Assembly (NCBI GenBank): GCA_022828425.1
Contig: CP094685.1
Span: forward strand, 2,542,001 to 2,606,000
Direction: 5' to 3'
From: Candidatus Thiothrix sulfatifontis
GTDB taxonomy: Bacteria > Pseudomonadota > Gammaproteobacteria > Thiotrichales > Thiotrichaceae
DNA length: 64,000 nucleotides
The translations under genes and the position numbers were made by a program. How positions within the stretch are numbered: the first letter of the stretch is position 1; each line of letters begins with the position of its first letter. The notes beneath the pieces were generated by a model, which was not told the origin of the DNA, made no database searches, and saw only the letters and a program-made list of their open reading frames with translations. Shown one piece after another: positions 37,394 through 45,468 of the stretch.

Positions 37394-37594
37394 AATTGCA
37401 AGGCACGCGGGAATATCCTCAGCTTCCAAGGATGGATGCTGGCGCAAAATCTCGCTGACGCTTTCCCCTGCACTCAAGTAGTCCAATATGGTATGTACCG
37501 TAATCCGCTTGCCACGGATGGTTGGCTTGCCATTGCACACATCAGGGTCAATGCTTACCCTGCCGTAAAGGTAACGAACGTTTTCCAGTGTCAT
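37355..37594 (-). CDS. DUF433 family protein (antitoxin-like)
   Basis: A 79-residue protein of the DUF433 family, a small wHTH-type fold usually found as an antitoxin. The core IDPDVCNGKPTIRGKRITVHTILDYLSAGES is characteristic. The last residues, GFDYAQPTGATP, are encoded by the inserted palindromic repeat, which has replaced the native C-terminus. No matching intact PIN/DUF5615 toxin follows, so the gene may be an orphan. Confidence 0.8.
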   Translation of the reverse strand: MTLENVRYLYGRVSIDPDVCNGKPTIRGKRITVHTILDYLSAGESVSEILRQHPSLEAEDIPACLAIGFDYAQPTGATP

Positions 37595-37651
37595 ATTCTG
37601 TACTCCTGCTATCTGATACCCAGATTGTAACACAAGCGAGGATAACGCAAT

Positions 37652-37725
37652 GTTCCCTTCGATTACGCTCAGGCTACGGAGTCGCGCCCGTTGGCTGAGC
37701 GGAGTCGAAGGCAGTCGAAGCCAAC
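37652..37725. repeat. Second composite palindromic repeat
   Basis: Near-copy of 37336-37393: a CTTCGATTACGCTCAG core, the spacer CTACGGAGTCGCGCCCGTT, an opposed CTGAGCGGAGTCGAAG core, and a short extra partial copy at the right end. It stands between the DUF433 gene and the decayed DUF3368 gene. Confidence 0.85.
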
Positions 37726-37731
37726 CAAAAA

Positions 37732-37993
37732 CTAACCTTCGTCCGCCAATAGTTTCGCCTGCTGAATCAACGCAGGCGCAAGGCGGTAATCGTGTGCGAG
37801 CATATTATCCAACAGGCTGCTGATTTCTGGGATCAGCCCCGCCTGCTTTGCTTTGAGCAATAATGTGCGTACTGGGCAGCAAAGCCCACAATACGATGCG
37901 TATTTCCGTGTAAAGCTGATGCAATAGCGGTAAATGATTGAGTTTGGCAAGAATCACCAGCGGCCCCGTATCCGCAACGATCAATAGGCTCAT
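37732..37993 (-). pseudogene. Decayed DUF3368 (PIN-like) toxin gene
   Basis: The first frame gives MSLLIVADTGPLVILAKLNHLPLLHQLYTEI, the N-terminus of a DUF3368/VapC-like nuclease with its first acidic residue. The second frame gives LLLKAKQAGLIPEISSLLDNMLAHDYRL, the family's C-terminus. The middle of the protein (about 90-100 residues, including the other catalytic acids) is missing and the two ends are out of frame. The start overlaps the antitoxin stop by four bases, as in intact pairs. It is almost certainly inactive. Confidence 0.8.
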
Positions 37994-38316
37994 AGGCTCG
38001 CAACCCGCAATTCATCTTCCAATTCTTCTGGCGGATAATCAACCACAGCAATACCCATACGGCTCAGGTGTTCACTGAACAATACATAAGGCATTCCGGC
38101 AATTTTGGCTGCTTTGCCTAAAGAGAGGATACCTTCCTTGAACAGGTATTCCGCTAACGCAACTTTAATGCCGCTATCCAGTAGCGCGGCGGTAAAGGGC
38201 AAAGCCACCAAAATGGGTTCACCACGTTTGGTAATCAAAGAAGCTCGCCCCGCTTCCGCTTCGCGGCTTAACTCCCCACTCTTTTCACGCAAGTCACGGA
38301 TGGAAAAGGTTTGCAT
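37990..38316 (-). CDS. Phd-like/UPF0175 fused antitoxin
   Basis: A 108-residue protein. The first 55 residues resemble a Phd-type antitoxin (FSIRDLREKSGELSREAEAGRASLITKRGEPILVALPF). The second half is a UPF0175 helix-turn-helix (LAEYLFKEGILSLGKAAKIAGMPYVLFSEHL). UPF0175 and DUF3368 form a toxin-antitoxin pair, and the truncated toxin follows immediately. The antitoxin is intact although its partner is not. Confidence 0.82.
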   Translation of the reverse strand: MQTFSIRDLREKSGELSREAEAGRASLITKRGEPILVALPFTAALLDSGIKVALAEYLFKEGILSLGKAAKIAGMPYVLFSEHLSRMGIAVVDYPPEELEDELRVASL

Positions 38317-38473
38317 GGCTGATAACTCCCGTTTTTATGTTACCCATTATGGTAGCACATCCGAATCTTGCCAACCCAAAACAGTGCTGGCTCCCTCAGA
38401 GCAATCTTTCATCTAAGCGAATAAGTGGTATTATCTGCCCATCATTCATTTTGCTTGCTGTCAGGGCTATCAC

Positions 38474-41400
38474 ATGAGCAACTTCGCCTTTCTGCCGAAT
38501 CAGTTTCAAGACTTCAAACAAGCGGCACAAAAAGCCGAAAGCCACATCCACGGCGACCCACGCGCCGCCTGTTTCCATGCGCGTTTCGCCCTCGAAGCCG
38601 CTGTGCATTGGCTTTACCGCTACGACAACACCCTGCGGATGCCCTACGACCACTCGCTCAATAGCCTGTTACACGAGCCGGATTTTCAAAACCTACTTCC
38701 ACAGCAACTCTTTCACAAAGCAAAGGCAATCCAACGCATTGGCAACCAAGCCGTGCATAACCCCGCGCCCGTCCGCCCACTCGACGCGCTGCAAATGGTC
38801 AAAGAATTGCACCATATCGCCTACTGGCTGACCCGCAACTACACGCGCCCCCTACCGCCCAGCATCGACTGGGATGATGCACTCGTCCCGCGCCCCCTTT
38901 CCCCCGATGCGGTTGTGCCACGCAAGCAACTCGAAGCACTGGAAAAACAGCTTGCCACCGAAAGTGAAAAAGCCCTCAAACAACAGCAAGCCGCCGATGC
39001 GCTCAATCAAGAGCTGCAAACCCTGCGCCAGCAACTCGCCGACCTGCACCAACAAGCCGCGCAACAAACCGATACCCACGACTATTCCGAAGCCGAAACC
39101 CGCACTTACCTGATCGACGTGGAAATTCACCGCGCCGGATGGTCGCTAAACCAAAAGCGCGACCGTGAATATAAAGTGGTAGGTATGGCTTCGACTACGC
39201 TCAGCCAACGCGAAGACCGTTACCTGCCAGCAGGCACAACCCGTTCCCTGAGCGTAGCCGAAGGGAATCAAGGCTTAGGCTACGCTGACTATGTATTGTG
39301 GGGTGACGACGGCAAACCTTTGGCAGTGATTGAAGCCAAACGCACCACCGCTGACCCTGCAAAAGGGCAACAGCAAGCCAAGCTCTACGCCGATTGTTTG
39401 GAGCAAATGCACGGTCAACGCCCGATCATTTACTACACCAACGGTTATGACACATGGCTATGGGATGACACCCAATACCCGCCGCGTCAGGTCAGTGGTT
39501 TCTACAATAAAGCTGCTCTGAGCAGCCTGATCTTACGCCGCAGCAACCGCCAGCCACTCGATACCAAGCTGGTGAATGCAGAAATTGCCGGGCGTTATTA
39601 CCAAAAACGCGCCATTGGTAGCATCTGTAAACAATTTTCCCAGTCACGCCGTAAAGCCTTGCTGGTCATGGCAACCGGCACAGGCAAAACCCGCACCGCG
39701 ATTGCGCTGGTCGACGCGTTACAACGTGCCAACTGGATCAAACGTGTGCTGTTTCTGGCAGACCGCGTATCACTGGTGAAACAGACCGCCAATGCCTTCA
39801 AAAAGCACTTGCCCGATTCCAGCCCTGTCAATCTGGTCACAGAAAAAGACACCGAAGGGCGCGTGTACGTTTGCACCTACCCCACCATGATGGGGCTGAT
39901 TAACGAAACCCAAGGCAAGAGTGGCGAGGCACGTTTCGGGGTGGGCTATTTCGACCTGATTATCATCGACGAAGCCCACCGCTCGGTGTATCAGAAATAC
40001 CGTTCCATTTTCAGCTACTTCGATAGCCTGCTGGTCGGTTTGACCGCCACCCCGCGTGAACAGGTGGATAAAAATACCTATGAACTGTTCGAGTTGGAAC
40101 CGGGTGTGCCGACTGATGCGTATGAACTGGAAAAGGCGATACGGGACGAGTTTTTAGTGCGCCCCAAAGTGGAACAAGTGAATCTGCGTTTCCCGCGTGA
40201 CGGCATTGATTACGACTCGCTGTCAGATGAAGAAAAAGAAGAATGGGAGAGCACCGACTGGGGCGATAATGCGGATGGCAGTGAGCGTATGCCCAAAAAA
40301 GTGAATGCCACCGCCATTAATCAGTGGCTATTCAATATCGACACCGCCGACAAGGTACTCAAACACCTGATGGAGCATGGGCATAAAGTCGCAGGCGGTG
40401 ATCGTCTCGGTAAGACCATTATTTTTGCCCGTTCCCACAAACACGCGCAATTCATTGAGTCACGCTTCAATCACCACTACCCCGAACACGCAGGCCATTT
40501 TGCCCGCATTATCGACAATGAAGTGAAATACGCCCAAAGCCTGATTGACGATTTCTCGGTGGTAGATAAAGCCCCGCACATTGCCATTTCGGTGGATATG
40601 CTCGACACCGGGATTGATGTGCCGGAAGTGCTGAATCTGGTGTTTTTCAAACCCGTTTACTCACGCATTAAATTCTGGCAAATGATCGGACGTGGTACGC
40701 GCCTATGCCCGGATGTATTCGCGCCGGGTGAAGACAAACAGGATTTCCGCATTTTTGATTTCTGTTTCAATTTCGATTTCTTCCGCGAAAAACCGCAAGG
40801 CATTGAAGCGGGGACCAGTGCTTCATTAGGTTCACGCCTGTTTCAAACGCGGGTGCAATTGCTGGCGGCATTGCAGGCTGCGGCTGGTTCTGAAGTTGGC
40901 TTCGACTACGCTCAGCCAACGGAGAAGGGTCGTTCCCTGAGCGGAGTCGAAGGGAACATCGCCGAAGGGAACACCTCGCTGCTCAATACCTTGAAAAATG
41001 GGCTATTCAATGCCGTTGCTGCCATGAACCGCGATAATTTCATCGTGCGCCAACATACCCGTGCGGTAGAGCGTTTTCAGGAACGTGCCAATTGGGACAA
41101 ACTCAGCGAGGAAGATTGCCAAACCTTGCACCAACAACTGGCGCAGTTACCTTTCCAGCCAGAAGCCGATGACGTTGAATCACGCATGTTCGATCTCAAC
41201 GTATTGCGGATGCAAGTCGCCCTGCTGCAAGGCGATGCCCGAACCTTTGAAACCCATCGCCGCAAAGTGTTGGACATTGCCGCACGACTGGAAGAAAAAA
41301 CCAATATCCCCGCTGTCAAAACACAAATCAGCTATTTGCAAGCCTTGCAGGAACCAACGTTTTGGGAAGGTACTAACGCTGACATTCTCGAAGATTTGCG

Positions 41401-42013
41401 CTTGCGCCTACGTGCGCTCGTGCCATTCATTGACAAACGAGAGCGCAAGATTGTCTACACCAACTTCAAAGACGAGATTCTGGACATCAAAAAGGATGCG
41501 CCCTTTGACATGCCGAAAATGACCAGTACCCAGTACGATAAAAAGGTCAAAGATTACTTGCGCTCCCATCTGGATAGCCTTGTGATTCATCGGTTACGCA
41601 CCAACAAGGCACTGACTGAAACCGATTTGCAAGGCTTGGCAACCACCTTGATCCAAATTGGTGAAGATGAAGGGAATGCCTTATTTTCGGATTTATTAGC
41701 CCGCCATGAAGCCCCTTCGCTCCCGCATTTCGTGCGTAGTATGGTGGGAATGGATCACAGCGCAGCACACGAAGCCTTTTCACAATTCCTGCATGACAAA
41801 AGCCTGACCCCAGCACAAATACGCTTCATTGAAATGATCATCGAACAACTGACCGCTCGCGGGATTATGGAAGCCAGCGCACTGTATGAAGCACCCTTTA
41901 CCAGCTTACACTCAGGCGGCCCCGATGCACTGTTTGCGGGTAAGGATAACGTGATCGACGGCTTGTTTGATGCGCTGGAGAATACCACCCCAAAAATTCA
42001 GAAAGCTGCTTAA
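38474..42013 (+). CDS. hsdR: Type I restriction endonuclease subunit R
   Basis: ATP-dependent translocase/nuclease of the type I system, 1179 residues. An N-terminal DUF4145-like domain (FPNQ-FQDFKQAAQKAES) and coiled coil precede the nuclease core (YADYVLWGDDGKPLAVIEAKR, with D and E-x-K). The motor has MATGTGKTRTA, DEAHRS, LTATPR and IGRGTRLCPD. Two pairs of palindromic repeats are inserted in frame (about residues 240-262 and 808-830). The first pair lies directly before the nuclease strand, so an effect on folding is conceivable. hsdMS lie 1.1 kb upstream, separated by toxin-antitoxin genes. Confidence 0.94.
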   Translation: MSNFAFLPNQFQDFKQAAQKAESHIHGDPRAACFHARFALEAAVHWLYRYDNTLRMPYDHSLNSLLHEPDFQNLLPQQLFHKAKAIQRIGNQAVHNPAPVRPLDALQMVKELHHIAYWLTRNYTRPLPPSIDWDDALVPRPLSPDAVVPRKQLEALEKQLATESEKALKQQQAADALNQELQTLRQQLADLHQQAAQQTDTHDYSEAETRTYLIDVEIHRAGWSLNQKRDREYKVVGMASTTLSQREDRYLPAGTTRSLSVAEGNQGLGYADYVLWGDDGKPLAVIEAKRTTADPAKGQQQAKLYADCLEQMHGQRPIIYYTNGYDTWLWDDTQYPPRQVSGFYNKAALSSLILRRSNRQPLDTKLVNAEIAGRYYQKRAIGSICKQFSQSRRKALLVMATGTGKTRTAIALVDALQRANWIKRVLFLADRVSLVKQTANAFKKHLPDSSPVNLVTEKDTEGRVYVCTYPTMMGLINETQGKSGEARFGVGYFDLIIIDEAHRSVYQKYRSIFSYFDSLLVGLTATPREQVDKNTYELFELEPGVPTDAYELEKAIRDEFLVRPKVEQVNLRFPRDGIDYDSLSDEEKEEWESTDWGDNADGSERMPKKVNATAINQWLFNIDTADKVLKHLMEHGHKVAGGDRLGKTIIFARSHKHAQFIESRFNHHYPEHAGHFARIIDNEVKYAQSLIDDFSVVDKAPHIAISVDMLDTGIDVPEVLNLVFFKPVYSRIKFWQMIGRGTRLCPDVFAPGEDKQDFRIFDFCFNFDFFREKPQGIEAGTSASLGSRLFQTRVQLLAALQAAAGSEVGFDYAQPTEKGRSLSGVEGNIAEGNTSLLNTLKNGLFNAVAAMNRDNFIVRQHTRAVERFQERANWDKLSEEDCQTLHQQLAQLPFQPEADDVESRMFDLNVLRMQVALLQGDARTFETHRRKVLDIAARLEEKTNIPAVKTQISYLQALQEPTFWEGTNADILEDLRLRLRALVPFIDKRERKIVYTNFKDEILDIKKDAPFDMPKMTSTQYDKKVKDYLRSHLDSLVIHRLRTNKALTETDLQGLATTLIQIGEDEGNALFSDLLARHEAPSLPHFVRSMVGMDHSAAHEAFSQFLHDKSLTPAQIRFIEMIIEQLTARGIMEASALYEAPFTSLHSGGPDALFAGKDNVIDGLFDALENTTPKIQKAA
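39187..39267. repeat. Pair of palindromic repeats inside hsdR (5' part)
   Basis: GGCTTCGACTACGCTCAGCC at 39187-39206 and an opposed copy with core CTGAGCGTAGCCGAAG and TTCC/GGAA arms at 39244-39267. Both are read in frame (ASTTLSQ and RSLSVAEGN). Confidence 0.85.
40896..40957. repeat. Pair of palindromic repeats inside hsdR (3' part)
   Basis: An outer TTGG/CCAA-armed copy at 40896-40919 (read GFDYAQP) and an opposed GTTCC/GGAAC-armed copy at 40932-40957 (read RSLSGVEGN). A further fragment, GCCGAAGGGAAC, follows at once. Confidence 0.85.
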
Positions 42014-42092
42014 GAATCAAACTCCACACAAGAAACTAGCCCCGCCCTCGCCAAATTGCTATGTTGTGCTAATGAAATCAGGAGAATCCTCT

Positions 42093-42869
42093 ATGCCAAC
42101 AGCGCCCCTTACCGCCAAGCCGCAACCACCCGCCCCCAACGAATGCTGCGAAAGCGGTTGTGACCCCTGCGTGTGGGACATTTACCGCACCGAATTACAG
42201 CAATGGGAGACACAATGTTTACCTGCTGTCGAAGTTGAACCGACCTCCCATGCTACTGCTGCGGTCATCTGGCTGCACGGTTTGGGCGCGGATGGGCACG
42301 ATTTTGTGCCGATTATTCCCGAACTGGGTTTGCCGCCTGCTCATGGGATTCGTTTCATTTTTCCACACGCGCCGGAGTTGCCCGTGACCGTCAACGGCGG
42401 TTATGTGATGCCCGCATGGTATGACATTTTGGAAATCGACCTCGACCGCAAGGTGGATGTGGCGCAATTGCAAGCATCCGCCCGCGAAGTGGGCAAGCTG
42501 ATTGAGCGCGAAATCGCACGCGGCATTCCCAGCGAACGCATTGTAATCGCGGGCTTTTCGCAAGGCGGCGCGGTGGCGTATCAGGCCGCATTGAGCTACC
42601 CCAAACCGCTGGCGGGCTTGCTGGCACTGTCGACGTATTTTGCTACGGTGGATACGGTTGTGTTGGATGCAGCGAATGCGCAATTGCCGATACACATTTT
42701 CCACGGCAAGCAGGACACGATTGTGCCGGATTTGCTGGCGCACAAGGCGTATGGCTGGCTGAGTGAGCGCGGGTACGCTCCGGCGTATTCAGAATATCCG
42801 CTGGGGCATAATGTGTTTGCGGAGGAGATTGCGGAAGTGGGTCGGTGTTTGCGGGCGTGGCTGAAGTGA
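42093..42869 (+). CDS. OXR-like domain fused to a carboxylesterase
   Basis: A 258-residue fusion. Residues 1-40 contain a small oxidoreductase-like (PF09791-type) segment: PPAPNECCESGCDPCVWDIY followed by ELQQW, with four cysteines. The rest is a phospholipase/carboxylesterase of the EstB/ApeH type: IWLHGLGADGHDF, the nucleophile elbow GFSQGG, then late Asp (KQDTIVP) and His (GHNVF). No signal peptide is seen. GGAG lies before the ATG at 42093. The small Cys domain is usually a separate protein, so the fusion is notable. Confidence 0.85.
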   Translation: MPTAPLTAKPQPPAPNECCESGCDPCVWDIYRTELQQWETQCLPAVEVEPTSHATAAVIWLHGLGADGHDFVPIIPELGLPPAHGIRFIFPHAPELPVTVNGGYVMPAWYDILEIDLDRKVDVAQLQASAREVGKLIEREIARGIPSERIVIAGFSQGGAVAYQAALSYPKPLAGLLALSTYFATVDTVVLDAANAQLPIHIFHGKQDTIVPDLLAHKAYGWLSERGYAPAYSEYPLGHNVFAEEIAEVGRCLRAWLK

Positions 42870-42878
42870 GATAATTAA

Positions 42879-43061
42879 TTAAGAAGATTTTCTCCAGAAT
42901 TTTTTCTCACAGTCATGGCAATAACAAAGTTTTTTGTTAGGGTGAAAGAGTTTTTGCCACCATGAACGATGTCGGAAAAATATTATGGTACTTTCACAAT
43001 AAGGACAACGAACAGAAGCATCTGCTTTACCATTGGCAGGTGTTACTACTACAGCATTCAT
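42879..43061 (-). CDS. Small zinc-ribbon protein
   Basis: A 60-residue protein with two Cys pairs, CPYC and CHDC, spaced like a zinc ribbon, and a basic, aromatic centre (IIFFRHRSWWQKLFHPNKKLCYC). AGGA lies seven bases before the ATG. It may bind zinc or nucleic acid; no family name was recognised. It converges with the esterase gene. Confidence 0.65.
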   Translation of the reverse strand: MNAVVVTPANGKADASVRCPYCESTIIFFRHRSWWQKLFHPNKKLCYCHDCEKKFWRKSS

Positions 43062-43283
43062 GGCTTATCCTCTCGCAATGATAAGTTTAGATAACATTGA
43101 TGATTGTACACTAATAATTACACAAGTTACAACAGCCAACCAATAATATTAACTAATGCTTAATAAAAAACAGAATGTAATCAGTATATTTGAGATTTTC
43201 CATACCTGACGATAATTAGTCCATTCAACGCCTGCGTAGATGCTCTATGCTTGCCGTATCCACATTGCCAGAAGGATTGACAC

Positions 43284-43907
43284 ATGGGCATGTTCGACTC
43301 ACTGATGATCAAAATCAACGACCGCGACATTGAGCTGCAAACCAAACGCTTTGAAAACATGCTGGGGCGTTACCACCCTGGTGATGCGGTTTGCGGTGCG
43401 CCGGGCGGTATTGGCATCTATTTCGACGCGGTAGAACTGGATGCCGACGGCAGACATGCTTATCAGGATGACAAGATTGCTGCCCGTTACACGGTGTTTG
43501 TGGTGCTGGTGCATGGCATTTTCACCGAATATGAGGTCATGGATGGCGCATGGGAACGTGAAGCCATCGAACGCCGCGTCTGTGAGTTGAAAGACTTGTG
43601 GGGCGATACTGCCCGCGTCACGCTGCGCTGGATTGAATTTTTGCGTAACGCTCAGGATGAAAAAGCCCGCTTGCGCGGTTGCATTAATCGCAGCTTGTCG
43701 GTGATTGACCATGCACGGCGGTTGCGGGCAGGTGAGGATATGACTGGCAAATTTTCGGCACTCTTCATGAGTGAGGAAGACAAGCGGCTGGATGCTGGGG
43801 AAGAGGTATTGGATGTGCTGGAATCGGTGCTGAAAAAGCCGGAAGCAGGTAGATTTTGGGGGTGTTCGCAGCAAGAGCGGGATGCGTTGGAGGATTATCG
43901 GTTATAA
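43284..43907 (+). CDS. Hypothetical cytosolic protein
   Basis: A 207-residue protein beginning MGMFDSLMIKINDRDIELQTKRFENML. Similar MGMFD starts occur in short uncharacterised proteins, but no domain was recognised. The N-terminal half looks beta-rich (IGIYFDAVELDADGRHAY), the C-terminal half helical and acidic. AAGGA precedes the ATG. The 222-base region upstream is AT-rich and has no other gene. Confidence 0.65.
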   Translation: MGMFDSLMIKINDRDIELQTKRFENMLGRYHPGDAVCGAPGGIGIYFDAVELDADGRHAYQDDKIAARYTVFVVLVHGIFTEYEVMDGAWEREAIERRVCELKDLWGDTARVTLRWIEFLRNAQDEKARLRGCINRSLSVIDHARRLRAGEDMTGKFSALFMSEEDKRLDAGEEVLDVLESVLKKPEAGRFWGCSQQERDALEDYRL

Positions 43908-43987
43908 CCCTTATTTGGCATAGCCGATGGGCAAAAGCAGGCGTTTTTGCTAAAGTCAAAGCTGATTATTGAGAAAGTACCCATACC

Positions 43988-44404
43988 ATGCCAGCCAGAG
44001 ACATCTATCACGACTCCGTAAAACACGCCTTGGAAAAAGGCGGCTGGAACGTCACGGATGACCCGTTTCTGTTACGCGCTGGTGCAATCTCCATGTACGT
44101 AGATTTGGGGGCAGAACGTTTGCTCGCAGCGACAAAAAATGAGGAAAAAATCGCGGTAGAGATTAAATGCTTCTTACGAGCCTCTGATATTTCAGAATTC
44201 CATGCTGCACTGGGTCAATTCATGAACTATCGCCTAGCTCTGAGCAAGCAAGAACCTGACCGCGTGCTTTATCTCGCTGTGCCTGCTGACACTTACGATT
44301 CATTTTTCACGCAACCGTTTATTCAGGATGTACTTCACCAGTATCAAGTTAAACTGATTGTATTCAAACCGGATCAAGAGGTTATCTCACAATGGATAAG
44401 TTAA
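43988..44404 (+). CDS. xisH: XisH family protein (PDDEXK-like)
   Basis: A 138-residue XisH protein, recognised by MPARDIYHDSVKHALEKGGWNVTDDP, IAVEIKCFLRASDISEFHAALGQFMNYR and LYLAVPADTYDSFF. The E-x-K and early acidic residues fit a restriction-endonuclease-like fold. XisH and XisI were named as factors for excision of the cyanobacterial fdxN element, but they occur far more widely, often near mobile or toxin-antitoxin genes. It overlaps xisI by 13 bases. Confidence 0.93.
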   Translation: MPARDIYHDSVKHALEKGGWNVTDDPFLLRAGAISMYVDLGAERLLAATKNEEKIAVEIKCFLRASDISEFHAALGQFMNYRLALSKQEPDRVLYLAVPADTYDSFFTQPFIQDVLHQYQVKLIVFKPDQEVISQWIS

Positions 44405-44727
44405 TACTGTATCGCCAAGCCATCAAGAATCTGCTGAAGGAGTACGCCGACCTCTCCGCTGCTGACAAAGATGTGGATACGCAACTGCTGTTTGATGAAC
44501 AGCATGACCATTACCAATTGATGCACGTTGGCTGGAAAAATGGGCATCGTATTTACGGTTCAGTCATCCATTTGGATTTGATCAACGGGAAAGTGTGGCT
44601 ACAACACAATGGTACTGAGGGCGATATTGCCCAAGAATTGATGGATCTCGGTGTGGCACGGGGGGATATTGTGCTGGGTTTCCGTTCGCCTGCGGTGCGG
44701 GTGCATACGGGGTATGCGGTGGCTTAA
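44392..44727 (+). CDS. xisI: XisI family protein
   Basis: A 111-residue XisI protein, the usual partner of XisH. Recognised by QLLFDEQHDHYQLMHVGW, IYGSVIHLDLINGKVWLQHNGTE and the C-terminal GVARGDIVLGFRSPAVR with HTGYAVA. AGAGG precedes the start, which lies inside xisH. The stop overlaps the end of the broken gene on the other strand. Confidence 0.93.
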   Translation: MDKLILYRQAIKNLLKEYADLSAADKDVDTQLLFDEQHDHYQLMHVGWKNGHRIYGSVIHLDLINGKVWLQHNGTEGDIAQELMDLGVARGDIVLGFRSPAVRVHTGYAVA

Positions 44728-45260
44728 CGCTTTATGGGGCAATCATCGAATATTGACTTGAGTCGTTGCGCGTGGGCTTTAAACAAGCGCATCTGGTGTT
44801 CTAATTTCATGCAGTAATCCAGTTCCATTTGTTCTTCGGGCGAAAGGCTCGTGTTTTTGAGCTTTTGGATTCAGTCGCCGACTCTCTGCCCCAACATGGC
44901 GGCTTCTTCGGCATCTTGTTCGTCGTACCAGCGTTGCAACTGCGCACGTTCCTCGTCTGACAGCGGCAAACCGCGTGTGGCGCTATCGTGCAGTGCCTTT
45001 CCCAGATCATCCGCGACACGTTGTCCGGCTACAGTCTGCAAATCTTCAAGCACCGAGTCATCCGATACCTGAAAACCTACGCCGAAATGCTCTTGTAGGC
45101 GGTACAAGAATTCATTGAAACTCAGATCGGCAAGCTCGGCAGCAGCGACAAAGCTGACTTTATGTGCGAAGTACAAACCAGCAGCGAGAAAGAAAGCGGC
45201 TGCATTGTCGCCTAGCGGTTCGAGGATCTCCTCAAATTCCGGCTTCAGTTGTAGTTGCAT
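44724..45260 (-). pseudogene. UPF0175-like antitoxin gene with in-frame stop
   Basis: The frame runs for 178 codons but has TGA at 44871-44873. The first 129 residues include FLAAGLYFAHKVSFVAAAELADLSFNEFLYRLQEHFGV, a UPF0175-like helix-turn-helix, then LSDEERAQLQRWYDEQDAEEAAML. After the TGA the frame continues with LSPEEQMELDYCMKLEHQMRLFKAHAQRL, which resembles the normal end of such proteins. One base change (CGA to TGA) would explain it. The 129-residue product may still be made. The stop lies against xisI. Confidence 0.65.
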
Positions 45261-45468
45261 GGTTGGCTATTCCACTATTGTTACCTGACAAAAGGATAGC
45301 AGTTCCGAACGATCCGTATCCCGATTTTCACTGAGACAACCTAAAGCTCTAATTTAAATAACAATTCAAACAAGTTACAACAAATCCACAAAATATCCGC
45401 ACCAACGCAATACCACCCTAATATGCTAAACTACCAAGCTATTGATACTCACAGGAAGAGCCATAGCA

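Noticed and set aside
37338-37725. Composite repeats as attachment sites of an integrative element
   Set aside because: Single units of the same repeat occur inside hsdM, hsdR, gcvP and the riboswitch, so they mark a dispersed repeat rather than element ends, and no integrase is present.
44871-44873. TGA read as selenocysteine
   Set aside because: No selenoprotein family resemblance and no hairpin of the expected type was seen after it; a nonsense mutation is simpler.
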